A stretch of 64,000 bases of DNA, taken from NCBI RefSeq assembly GCF_001039355.2, contig NW_019776150.1, forward strand, positions 32,633 to 96,632. The letters are read 5' to 3'. The notes under the pieces are model-generated. The model was not told where the DNA came from. It searched no databases and worked only from the letters and a program-made list of their open reading frames with translations. This stretch comes from Lingula anatina (Eukaryota; Brachiopoda; Lingulata; Lingulida; Lingulidae). The position numbers were made by a program, and so were the translations under genes. Each line of letters opens with the position of its first letter. Positions within the stretch are counted from its first letter, which is position 1. Positions 37,878-51,000 of this stretch are shown here, in pieces.

Positions 37878-40800
37878 ACGTGTGTGCACACACATTTTAT
37901 GTACTAACAATAATTTAAATATTTAATTCTATAGGTACTGGCTAGGTTATTTACAATTATGTGACAAAACTCGGGAGTCCACACGGAGAGAAGCAATAGA
38001 AATAGTTCTTCAGCTTGGAGATGAACAGTTACTTCATCATGGACATAAACTAGGTAAACTACATGTAACAATAATTTCTCAGACAAATTTAACGATTGTT
38101 TTGAAGTTACTTGTCAGTAGGAAATTGATATGAATTTCTAATAATGAAATACCATAAGATGAGTAACAGGAATTCTATGTCCCATAGGTATTTTAACAGT
38201 AAAAATCACTTTTCACCTTGGAGACAAAATGGTATATTTATAAAAGTTAACTGCATATCTTTTGGCCTCTATTGAAGGTTGTTACCCAAGAACTAACCGG
38301 GATTGGGAATATGTCTTCCATTTAAAAGAACTCCAGAACTGTCCATCTGGAAACACACCTGACACAATGAATGCTCATGGCCCCTTATGTGTCAAATGTA
38401 AGGACGTCTTATTACTGGATTCCAATACTTCTGCAACAAATGCTCCAACACATCTGATTGGTTGGTCACCTACTGTCACATGGGAGAATCTAGCTCGTCT
38501 ATTGGTTCGCAGTGTTGGGGGTGCCAAAGCATTGGATCTACTGGGCACTTTCAAGATTCCCGATGGTACACTTTCTGTGGCTTTCCTACAAAACACACTA
38601 TGTACAACTGTGCTACATCAACAACAGAGGTATAGTTACAGTATTGAAATAAGGCAACTTGGAAGTGATGTCTTGCTCTAATTTTTTTTTACTCTTTTGC
38701 GAGAGATTGTGAATGTACTTGTGTTTCTTTGAATCGTTGACTAAACATCAAGCATGAATTGGAAAACGCAGATGTCATGTATTTGAAACTTTAACACAAG
38801 TTTAGGTTAGCAACAGTCATAAATTTTTATTTGTTTAAAAGTAAGATTTAATATCATTTTCTTCTTCATGCATGTTTTGATGTACTAATGTATTCATTTC
38901 GGATTCATTAAGAAAGTAATTTTATTACTTTTGTCAGACTCTTGGTTCACAATATCTTAGAGACAGTAGATACCTATCTTTGGTCACAGAAACCAACACA
39001 TGTAGCACCACAGGTAAGGGGATAGCCTTGTAGCCTTCATAATATTCATATACAGACACTTTTACTGTTTTCAAACATTTTTCATTAAGTCGTTTGTTTG
39101 TTAAATGACAGTTTACATCTGGTATAATCCAATTCTGCATTGAATTTGATGTTTTATCAGATTTGATGCTTTTGTATACAAATTTAGACATGAACTTCTT
39201 TAATAATAGAAATCATTTTGAATGATAAAAAAGGATCTTTTCAAGTCAAATGTTTTTTACAATTCTAGGTACTGTTTGCCATTGAAGAAGAGAAGATTTG
39301 TATAGCATCTAGGAGTCGAGGGGAAGAGGTCCACCTGAATGAAGCCCTGGTAGGTACACCTGCAATCATGTTTGCACTTACTCTAGGATGAATTTATGAA
39401 TAAGCTCAGACACAAGAAAATCACGCAAATGTAGAGAGATAAAGTGTGTGAGATGGATAGAAATAAAGTATATATTTTAAAGGCTTTAATAAGGCTATAA
39501 TAATAATATAGAGGTGGAAATGAATGTACATAAAACTATTTCCTTGGTATTTTAGCAAGCATTTTTGGTCCTTGGAAGACAGGTAAAATTAGATCAAATA
39601 TCCTTAACGATCTAATACATCAATATTAGATAGTGCAAGATTTTATATGCATGTTATATTTTATTATTGTATTTGCATGTTATATTTTATTATTGTATTT
39701 TCTGTGGTAAATGTTGTTCTTCTAGTAATTAGATTATGAGGCAGTTAATTGCTTCATGTAAAGCTAAGTTTATTAGTAGCATTCTTTTATTTAAATATTG
39801 TGAGCAAATTCATTTGTTTGTGTCTTTAATGGATTCTTTTGTTATTCCACTTTTATATCTAATTCATTCATTCTACTTATAATCTGTGTTCACCTTTCTT
39901 CATTCAGACAACTGGTATATTTGCTTAAGCTTGGATATATTAAAGTCACTAACCAGGCTCAGTACATTCCTAGCATTGTTTATATTATTGCTAAAAGTGG
40001 ACTCTGTCTTCACCTTTTTAGGTGCCTTCCATTCAAAGAAATTTTAATTGAGTGTACAGAGACATTTTTATTTCTAATCCAATCTTGCCATACTGCTTTA
40101 TTTTTGAATAGCAATATTGCTAAATCTTCAAGTAAACCATTTTCAACTGGTCATTATTATTATCATATTGCTTTTCCCATAATTTTGTGACTGTCAATGG
40201 ACATTTGATATTATTAGTATTGGGTATTTTTTCATGCTCCAGCATGTGCTTAATATTGAAAGCAGGACTGTTCAGTGTCATCCGTGAATTTTATGGTATA
40301 TATTTTCACATTATGTCATGCAGACATAAACTTGGATCTCTTTTCAACTATATCACAGTGGTGAGAAATCCCCACACAGTGTCACGTTTTTTAAGGATGC
40401 TGTCTCTTGTTTCCAGTTTACTGATGTGAGTAGTAGAACAGACAGTAAGCACTGGCTGGAGGAACCAGAGGGTCACTGGGGAGTCCACACTGTCATCACT
40501 GGGTAGGACATGCATGTTGCAGACACTGTCTTTAAACCGTCAGGCCTCTGAGACTAGTACTGTCTTTTATAAATAGTATAGACAAAAAGAGACAGAAACT
40601 GTTTGGCAATACATAATTAATGACCTTGCCTTATATCTCTCTATTGATAGATTTCTGGTCACACACACAAGACATTCAGCTATTTAACTCATCATTTCTT
40701 TGAATTTATAACTTGAATGCTACCACAGACAGATGGTATTTCAACCATGTTGATGTTTCAAGGCAGATGATCTATCTATCTCCGGTATGCATCTGATGTT

Positions 40801-41869
40801 AACTATGTGTGTAAATGTGAAAGTGCATACCTTTTTTATAAAATGTAAATGTTCTTTTGAAAGAACTGCCCATTTTGTCAAGAAAAGGTCCATTCTGGGT
40901 AAAATTTGATCTAGGTACACAAAGGTTTCCTTGTTAAAAGTCCCCTTTTTCTGAAAAGAACCCCCCTTTTGAAATTGCTGGCTATGGGCCTCAAAACAGT
41001 TTGTCAAATTAAAGTTTCAATATCACTATCCTTTTAGTGTCTGTGCTGTATGTGAGCTTCCACTGAAGGAGCAGGTATCTATTGCTGAGCCAGGACTCCT
41101 GGTCTTTGACTGTGGTGAGTATATGAACAGACCAGCATTTTTTTCTTGTCTATTGTGGAATATTTGATTTAATCTGACTGGAATATTTTCAACACAATTT
41201 AGCAGAAAAAATTTTATAAGTGAAATATTGAGGATATCTCATGGATGAGATAAAAGCATTGTGCTATGCTTCAGTTTGATGTATGTTTTTTTTTGTGTTT
41301 TGATGTTATCACTGAAAAGTAGATCCCTTGCTGACTTTGACTGATGTAAGTTTTTTTATGTATCACTTATAATTTATACTGTGTGTACATCTGAAAGTCC
41401 ACCACTGACTTACGGTGCATTCCCAGAGATTTAGATTTAGGTCGACCTAACTCCCTGGGGTTCACGCTAAATTGCAGTCAGCCGAGCGCGCACCTTAGTT
41501 AATTACCCCCTTACAGCTTTTAGTAGGCGGGACAGACACTTAAGCCGGCTAAGCTGACAGTAATCTAGTGAGACTCCCCACAGGGATAGATCGATCTAAA
41601 ATATATGGGAATGGGGTCTTAGCTGGATCTGTTTCATGATGCACAGATTATGCACAAAGAATGACAAAGCATTCTACTTTTATGATGTATTACAGCATTT
41701 GTCTTTGTAAAAGCAGTGTCATTTGCCCTGTTTTAATTTATGGAAGCATATGCAGCATAATACTATCTTTTTTTTTGCAGGTCATAGTTTCCACAAGAAA
41801 TGTTTACCAGAGCAAGCATGCATGCTTTGTTTGGAAGATAATTTGATGTCACAAGAATCCATGAAGTGA
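28574..41869 (+). CDS. HPS5: HPS5, BLOC-2 subunit with a C-terminal RING-H2-like module
   Basis: BLOC-2 (HPS3/5/6) directs cargo from endosomes to lysosome-related organelles. Twenty-eight in-phase exons: 28574-28720, 28999-29112, 29307-29368, 29548-29731, 30711-30841, 31036-31068, 31215-31305, 31494-31576, 31780-31863, 32036-32127, 32329-33228, 33404-33460, 33664-33868, 34013-34139, 34332-34471, 34678-36209, 36429-36549, 36846-37010, 37180-37299, 37570-37674, 37935-38053, 38278-38629, 38938-39013, 39269-39349, 39556-39582, 40417-40502, 41038-41114, 41781-41869. They encode 1799 residues (human 1129). The N-terminal ~340 residues form the propeller ([37 protein letters not shown]). Ser-rich and acidic disordered sequence follows, mostly on the 900- and 1532-bp exons. 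Helical repeats then run to [11 protein letters not shown] (~1680), where human HPS5 ends. The extra ~119 residues contain C1747-X2-C1750-X19-C1770-X-H1772-X2-H1775-X2-C1778-X5-C1784-X2-C1787. Confidence 0.93.
37843..37873 (+). repeat. CA microsatellite in an HPS5 intron
   Basis: About fifteen CA units, followed by GTGCACGTGTGTGCACACAC, a degenerate GT/CA dyad. It lies between HPS5 coding exons 20 and 21. Confidence 0.9.
41418..41613. mobile_element. Short TIR element in the last HPS5 intron
   Basis: CATTCCCA at the left is matched by TGGGAATG at the right, and subterminal TTTAGATTTAGGTCGACC pairs with inverted TTTTAGATCGATC; CCCTGGGG and CCCCACAGGG also pair. The element is 196 bp, more GC-rich than its surroundings, with no ORF. 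Confidence 0.5.
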
Positions 41870-43186
41870 AGTGAACCAGCCTTAAATTGAAAGCATTTGA
41901 CTCCTAGGGGAAAGGATTTGTGATTAAGAGGTTAAAAATATTTCTGTGCCTTACTTTTGCTACAGGCATTTGCTAAAAGAACAAGATTTATTCATCAGTA
42001 GATACACATCGTGGGTTGTAAACCCCAAAGACAATCAATACAGAACTAAGAGAGGCCAAAAAGAATAAATGAAGAATTGGATAAAGGAAAATGTCACTTT
42101 TTTCCTCAAGCACATCTCATGATCAAGAGATAGTGAAATCAGTACTTAATAATCACTGAGAAGGGATTATTTGCATAATTGCTAATATTTCAATATTCAA
42201 AATTTGTAGATAGTGTTATTTCAGTAGAAAAGCACCTGAATGAAAACGAAAAAAAGAAAATAAGGGAATCCATAATAAAGTGCATAAAATGTTCAAGTGA
42301 TGCAAGTGATGTTAAAGGAGACTGCTCATAATATTCAGTTTCTATAAAAATGATTGTGTAACTTCTAATATTGAGAGTAGGAAACCTTGCTGTAGCTTAT
42401 TTATTTTTAATTCAGAATTTCTGCAGAGGTTCCTGCCAGTAGTATTAAATTCATTACAGCATGGAAAGATATTGAATAGATATGGTTAAAGACATTTTAC
42501 CTCCTTAACACTAAATGGATTTAGTTAAGGGTTCCAGGTTTAAGATGGAAGACTTATTTGTCATACTTGAAGTTAGAAAAAGAGTATTTGAAAGAGATTT
42601 ATAGTTAAAAGTAAGTTATTTATTCACAAATTTTCAAATTTTGCCTATCCAGTATCCATGACTTTGAATTACGTATACTACATACTTTGTTTATAGGCAT
42701 TCAATATGCTTTTTTGATCTTTTGAATATTTTTATTTTCAAATCTTACTTAAAACACTTGTGGGAAAGAAAAATAATCAGTTTTGAGAAGGTTATCAGAA
42801 ATTACCTAATACCTAACACTATATTTTGTCACCTAGAAAACAGTTTTGGATTGTATAGTTTAAGATTTAATCATATTGATTGATTTAAGTGGTACATTAT
42901 TTTCATATTTAAATCGTGTAAAATGCATAATTGAAGGTAAAGAGTTGTGAATTTATACTCCATGTGTCAAGCTGCTGCATGTAGAAGTGATTAAACAAAA
43001 CAATTGCCAGGTGCTTGCTTATAGCATAAAAATGTAGCAGATGTTACACTTATGAATCATCCTTTTTTTGCAAGAATTGGCTGAATGCAAAGAACAAACT
43101 GTGATAAATTGTAATTTTTTTAATGTTTATTGAAGGAAAGTAATTTTCTACAGGTAATCCCTTGAATATATATTTGAGAAAATAAA
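41870..43186 (+). other. HPS5 3' untranslated region (probable)
   Basis: AT-rich sequence after the HPS5 stop. An AATAAA at 43181-43186 is followed by a TGT/T-rich stretch, the best poly(A) site. An earlier AATAAA near 42065 could give a short form. No other gene is visible. Confidence 0.5.
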
Positions 43187-45760
43187 CTAAGAAACGTTGT
43201 CTTGGACTGAGTATTTTATTTTTATTTCTATATAAAAATAATGATGAATGAATAGATACAAGTGGAAATGACTAATGTCTAGTGATAAATTATATGAAAT
43301 GTTGCACTATACATAATAAATTACTATAATTACATGTTCCAGACTAGAAAAGAGATTCTCAATTTCAACTGCCAGGAACTATTACATTTGGTAATCACTA
43401 ATGAATATGAACATAGATTAACCAAACCAGTGAGCAGAAATAGGTTGGTCAACTTGATAATTCTGCTGCATTACATCTGTTGTCCTTTCTAAGAGGTAAA
43501 ATTAATGTGAATAATTGAATTGCCCGAATAACAAAGCCTGCTGTAAATGTAAAAGCAGACATCTGTACCAGACTGTTTAATTACTATAAGATCTATGTCA
43601 TTCTATTTTAAGACCTATTATACTGTATCATTATATGGCAATGTTTTGCCACCAGACAGGAAATCTTATAGGGGTGCGATGCACCTAACAACCAAGTGGA
43701 AGCAACAGCTGTATTATATGGTACTTTTATATCCACATTGAAGTCTAAAAATTTCAGAAAAAGCTACTTATTTCAAGTGTCAAAAGATGTAATACTTGTG
43801 ATGCTGCCAAGAGTTAAAATGCACTGGTTTTAAAATACATTTTTCTTCAACTTATTTATGGTGATAGCTACTATTAATGTCTATGAAACCTGTTTTTGTA
43901 TAACAAACCACCAATGAACATTGTTAACATTTTAACCAACCAAAAAACAAAATGTGCAATTTATGATCTACTCTTATGCTATCTGGGGTGTTAAAATAAT
44001 AATTTCTTCATCTGATTAAGCTCAACCACCCAGTACAGTGTATTTCCACAGCAGTTGCACCTGCTTCTCTTGTTTAACAAGAACATAAACACACAAGGAA
44101 ATGTTTGTACTACACCGTTTAATGAAGTTCACATCTGGTGATGGAATGTTACAAGGGGAGGTTTCTTGTAATGTCTTCTATTATATATGAACTAGCTCAC
44201 TGCAGGGAGGACGCTGCCGACTAAATCAATGCACATTTTATGTCTGTTGACGCAACATTTAGCACCAAGTCCCCCCATCTTGTCAAAAATTGTGTTATAT
44301 ATGAAATATCATACATGTGTTTTTTGTTGGAAGTGGAAATGTTTGGAAGGATGAAATACTGACAAACAGTTGGCAGATCAAGAATGTACCCTTCAAAATT
44401 TTGTGTGTGGGCATAAATGCATTAGAAAGCATCAATGCTACCCCAACTACCGATATTCAATGCTTAGCAAAATGAAAAATTAAAAAAAAAAAATTTGCTG
44501 GATCTGAATCCAATTTAAGCAATGTCAACATTACAAAACCATCAAAATTTAGAACTCTCTTTCTGGTTGTGTTCAGTCTGTATGAAACCTGATTTATGAC
44601 ACACTAGTTTCAATTATTTTGTGTAATACAAGCCTGTAACCATGATGATCAACAGCAGTGCTATGTTCATTCCTCAGGCATTTCAATAGAAAGTTTACAT
44701 TTGTGTGCATTGGCAAACTTGACTACAATAAAAAGCTGAGACTGAACCTGTTCTATTCATGGCAATATGAAAAACATGCTAATGTCTTATCCGCACAAAT
44801 GTTTAAAATCCTTCATGAAAGTCATGGATTTAAAGGTGAGTTTGTCTTTTGATAACATAAATTGTAAATTAAACAATTTAATAATTTGTCAATTAAAAAC
44901 AATATAACATAAAACACTGGTTTACTGTCAGTATGTACCAAGAAATGTTTACATAAGATATCATAGCTGCCAATACACGACATGTTACATGTAAAAACAC
45001 AAACCTGGGCATTATGCGACCCCCCCCTCCAAAAAAAAAAAAAAAAAAAAAAACTTACTAGCTACAAAAACTCTTTCTTTATTGTTAGCTTCATGTCACA
45101 TACTGATGTTCCACTGATGGACAGCGCGGCCACAACCTATTACATAACTGGTCCACCAACTTTGACTTCAAAATAAATGTGATATACTTTAGAATGTCAT
45201 CACTGCCCTCCCATGCTTATATTTATATCCTGATCAGGTGTCCCTCAGTAAAAGCAGGGAGCTTGCAGTTTAGCATATAGTAGAATAGAAGATTTTAAAA
45301 TGAGTTAATGATGTACTGAAATCTTACTTTGCAACAGGATGATGAAAGTGGGCACCTGACTGCTCTAAAATAGTGACATTACATGGTGACATTATCTCCT
45401 GCTAACTGTCAGCAGCCATTCTATAAAAATTACAGAACTCACTGGTCACATGGCAACAAGCTCCATGGTAACCCTGCCATAGCAACAAAATCACATGGTA
45501 TACAAAATGGATGCTAACAGATGGATTTACCTACTTCCTGTCCTCACTCAGTACAGGGTGTAAATATCCTTTTGTAGGTACACAGGACTTGACACAGAAT
45601 TTGGCCACTCAGCTGTTGTGTTTTGTTTTGCTGACCTACAGCAGCAACATGTCACACTGCCAGAGATCACAATGATTGTACGCTGGACTGGACTTTTCGG
45701 GTAATCTCTGCTGCTATAATTTAGCCTCGAATGGTGGGGAGGTCCATTTTTCAGCTACCT
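43187..45760. other. Convergent intergenic DNA between HPS5 and FUZ
   Basis: No supported gene. A minus-strand AATAAA at about 45078-45083 may end the FUZ transcript. A poly(A) tract lies near 45032-45052 after a C run. Small ORFs here lack splice context and recognisable sequence. Confidence 0.5.
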
Positions 45761-47986
45761 CTATACCTGCATTGTTTTCTCTTTGATTAACGAGCTTAAG
45801 AGTTTTGTGGTTGTAGATCTGAAACAGATAGTCAAATTTTTATTACAAATGGAAAGAACCAGACATAAAATGACACACAGTTCTAACAGATAGGGTTTCA
45901 GCGACAAAGATAATGACAAGGATAATTCTTTATAGAACACTGAAAATGGGTATAATAAAAGAGCAGTTAAAAAACCCTTGCTTTGAAACCTATTCTTTAG
46001 AGTATAGATTAATGAAAACCGCTTTTGTGGTGACAAACTTAGGGTATTTTATTACGTTGCAGTACTTCTAGACTTACCTTAATGCATATGTAGGAATGTG
46101 AATACTGTACAACACGTACAACTCATATGGATTGGTATTCATGGCAAAACATTTATGAGTCTCAGATACTATATATGTCTCCAATGCTTTGTGTTTTAAC
46201 CTTGTGTGTAATGTATCTGCAGTTTCCGTAGAGTCCATATCACTTTGTGGAGGTGTAAATATTGTCCTTACAACAGATTTGTAAAATGCCCTAAGAATTT
46301 CCCTTCTTCTGTATATGCTCATTGTTTTGCCTAGAAAAATACAGAAAAATTGTTTATCCAATTTTTCTACCTTAAGTAGTATTAATTTATATGAAGGAAA
46401 TATCCAACGGCATGTTATTACATATGTCATACACGGAAACACTGTTGTTATGAGGAATATGCAAAGAGAGAAAAAGCAATATATATTTCTATCATACAAT
46501 TCTCAGGGATTTTTTTTCATTTGTTTTAATACCTATAATCTTTAACTAAAGTGTATTCAATGGAATCATTAATTATGAGGTTTACAACAGTGCTCACCCT
46601 GCCGACTACTGTCTTCCTCCATGGGTTCTACTGTACACAGGCACCTATGGGATTCTCTGTTGATTAAAATAAACCTGAAAATAGGATTGATATTACACGA
46701 CACAATGAAACTCAGGTAAGTCTACAATGCAGAATTAAATATCACAATGTGTTAAAAGCATTTTTGCATTATGATGATAAATTAAGTGAAAATAATATTT
46801 ACTCCATACCTGAACCATACATGATTTAGTTGTGAATGGAACTTAAAATGTATAAAATGAAAGGATGAATTGACTGTCTTTTAATATCATGTCAAAAGCC
46901 TCATGCTTTTTCAATCTCTATCATGCTCACCCTAAAATGCTTTGGTCTGTAAGAATACTGGTTGGGAAATTTCTGGGATGAATTCGTGTTGAGGATTTCA
47001 GATACTCAAATGCAGTTCTCCAGAACCTGTCCACCTAGAGTGAAATCACAGTTGTACGGCTATCAGAACCATCTAGAACTCCAGGTTTTAAATGACAAAA
47101 CCAACTTCTCAATATATTAAGGTTCTAAAGATGAAGCTTTGGCAATAGCCTAAGGTTTCAGATATTTAATATAACCTTGACAACAAATAATCAGAAATTG
47201 AATACAGGGCTATTTTTTTTACAGATTTGTATCATGACAAATATCCAGATGTCTCCAGTCAAATACAGTCCTGATCATACCTCTCTCTGGAGTTCTGCTA
47301 GGGAAGGTGTGGGTCCACAAACTACACAGACTTCTACTCCCTGGACTAACTGGAATGTTAATAACCTATGGGGGACCTGCAGTGACAGGGGAAAATATTG
47401 TGACTCTTTATCTTTTGTTAATTTTTAAAAAGTTTCATAAAATATGTGCTGAACACCCTCATAACAGCTACTGACAGAAGAAAAGAAGACACTATCAGGC
47501 ATAAAAAACATTTGAAATGTCAACAAATTATACCACAGTGGCTCTAGTAATAACTGAATTTCTCTGAAGTCATCAAGGTAAAAAAAAAAGTGATAAATTT
47601 GAACTTTACTAGGATTGACAGCTGACAAGGAACAGAACTAACAATATTTACGCAACCATTAGACAATTAGAATAACAAGGATATTTCTATCATGAATTTT
47701 TTTCACAGAAAGCACACTTACCTTTGGGCTACCATGTGGGAGAAATATGGGAATATCCCTGGCAGAACACTTTGGTAAAGAATTGACTAGGAGTGACAAT
47801 AATACTAGCTCCACAGAAGAGAGGCTCCACCATTTTCTGGTGGCAACTGCCACTTTACCCCAAACTAACAAACACCCGTATGGACTGGCTGCTGCTTCCA
47901 CAAACGCATCAAGGTATTCCTGCAATGAAAATGGAGTTTTAACTTTACTGAAAAAAAAATCCTCATGGAAATTGTATGAAGAATAC

Positions 47987-48018
<32 letters not shown>

Positions 48019-51000
48019 TTTCGAAAGTTATTTGGAGAGGTTCGGATGAACTTACAAGGGGAAACTAAAAGTAAAGTCATAAATATTTCCCTTCGACAAA
48101 ATTTGCAGAAGTTATGGCATAATGAGGATGACATGGTATATGTTCTGTTCATGTAACTGAGCATCTAAAAATCAGTAATCATAGTTGCGAATGTTTGCAG
48201 TTGCCTAAACTTAGATATACTGCAGGTAACACTAAAACGCTGGCAGGTTACCAAGTCTTCAAACAAAACCTGGCACCAAGTTTGACTCGGGGGGGCCCCA
48301 TTAGTAACCAGATTCACTTCGACCTAAAATAATCTCACTGTAACTTTTCATTACATGTTGATCCTATTGTGAATGCTGCAACTGTGTTAATGAATGAGCT
48401 GCAAAGTTTGTTGTTTACCTGTAATATGCTATTTTCTGGCCCCAAAACAACATCTACAGAGTCTGTAAGATCTGAGAATGTGTCCAAGTCTGCTTGGTCT
48501 AGTAAAGAGTCAACCAGCTTGAAGCAAACCTAAAGAAGTGAATGTAGTGAAAATGACAGCATACATTTTGCCCAGACTGAACAATTAATTTCTTCACCAG
48601 AACGAAAATGAATTTGAACACTATCATCAAATGTTTTATATAATTTGAGCCAAGAATTTTCATATTAAGTATTATCACTGTAAACTTAAGTCTGGGCCTT
48701 GGGCTGCATTGCCAGAAGCAAGACCCATAAAAATGCATAGCTTAATTAATCTTACAATAATAAGGGACATGTGCTGACATACAGAACAAAGGCAATTATA
48801 TTGACAAGAATAGTATTAATATAATTTGGAGGTTTATTTAAAATTTCATATCATCTACTGCAAAAGTCACAGAAGTGAAAAAGCTTAAATTTTTAAAAAT
48901 AGATATTCATGTACATGTGTACCTTAATCTCTTTTTTGAAGCGCTCGATATTTTTTATATTAGTCAAATCATCCAGTCCATATACCAGCACCATGGAAAG
49001 GAACACCTTCTCAATCAACTGCTGCAAGTGGCTGTCACTTGCATTGTCATCACGGCTCACTAGAATCAAGGTAATACTGGAAAAAACATGAAGCAACTCT
49101 TTAGAGTTTGTTCAAGACCAACTTGAATCAAGGTGGAAAAAAAAAAGACTACATTTTAAAATTTGTTGGGATAATTAAGGATTGTTATCATAAAAATTTA
49201 ACTTGAATGAAGGTTTGAATTATATGGGGGAGAACAGTGATCTAAAATTTTGAAAAAAAAAAAAAAAGCACACAGCAATAAATTTGAAATAACTGTCACA
49301 TCTAATGCTTATCTATTACTAAGATAAAAATTCATCTCTAAAAACATAGTTTGTTTGTCACATATACTAGTCACAGCACGAGACATCAATAATTACAGGC
49401 CCATAAGTAAATTGTTTTCAGGAATCAAGTGGAAGTTTGCAATAGATGCACATAAGTACAGACTGCTGCCCTGGTTAATCAGTGCAACATATGGGAGAGA
49501 AGATGATTCTTTATTTCCAGCACAGCATCTGTGAAACCCAAATATTACAAACCTGGATACCTCTTTCTTTGCTCTCTCTCCCTCTTTTCTCTCGATTCTT
49601 ACAGTAAAAAATACTATAACTACACAAAAGTTCTTTTTTTTTTCAACTGTTGCAAATTAATAAAGTCATCCCTGGTTGTGGTTTGCAAAAAAACCACTCA
49701 GTAATTTATATGCTAAAAGTACACTTAACTTGATGGCGTGCCAAGTCTATATAATGTGTCTGATACACTTAATCATGCTTTATCACGCCACTGCTCATTA
49801 AATGAATATAGTCCATGACCATGCATATTCCTTTCTCATGGATAATGCAAGTAGAAACATAAAATCACTGGAGTAATTAATTCAATCAACTCGTCTATCA
49901 CAGTTTGTCTTGGAAAACAAAACTTTGATCAATTATTATTGCTAGGTAGTGGAAATGAACAATGCTTTTATGAATATATGAATTATTCTGTTATATGAAT
50001 CATTCTGCTATTCCCTGGTTTTTTTTATTGATTTTATTTCCCGCCTTTCTTTAAGTATACTTATATCTGTTGCCTTGTCTCTTCATCTGCCTTGCCCTGG
50101 CTTGTAGTTATGCTCTAACTTTTTTTTATATTTCTGTGCCAGCGATTCCCAGCTGGCTACAGTTTTAAACTCTGCGTAACCAAGGCCAGTTTTTAGCATA
50201 CACAAAGGAAAGCGATTGCCTGATTCATTTGCTATGTTAATTGTACAAACAGCAGCATAATATTTGAGATCATATTCTTTATCAGGCAACATATCATGCA
50301 GCACTGCATGACGTTCTTAGGAAAAACGTCATCTGTTATGACAAGTACTTTTTTCACTCCAACTTTAATTTCTAGCCAACTAAACATAAGTATGCCAACC
50401 AGAGCAAATGCAAATGTAGTGTATTTCTAGAGCAAAAACCCTTATTCCTTGTTTCTTTTTGTTTAGTCTTTTTTTCACTTTTTCAATACAGTTGTGATTC
50501 AGTTTGTATTAGTGCCATATGTATGTGAATTTTAGAATGCTTTGCTCTTAGTAAGAGACTAGAAAATATCAGGCAATATTTCATGATGCGGTAATAAGTT
50601 TTTCATGAAGCATCCAACTTACAAAATAAAAATCTGTCAACAAAGAATGACATGCATGGACACTTAAAACAATAGAAGTTTATGATGCAGGATTATTCTT
50701 GTTTGGAGGGAAAATAATAGCAGATAAAATATTGTTCCTTATATATTCACAATAAAAATAATATTATAGCAATATTTTGGATCAGGAATTGAAGAAAACA
50801 CCTTTCCTTACCTGTCATGAAAGACTTTCCAAACAACCTTGGCATCTACAGTAGTAGTTGATAACAATGAAACATCATGTGTAGAGGCAAACATGTGAAC
50901 CCCATTTAGTGAGCCAATCACTGGGAATGGAAGCTGGAAGATTAAAAATAAATTTATATACATTTATGTCAATTAAATCATCAATAGCATATATCATAAT

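Noticed and set aside
44658-44852. Plus-strand 64-codon ORF between HPS5 and FUZ
   Set aside because: No homology recognised and no gene signals around it.
50083-50304. Minus-strand 73-codon ORF in FUZ intron 2
   Set aside because: Reads more protein-like than most, but no family recognised and it is not in phase with FUZ exons; may be a transposon fragment.
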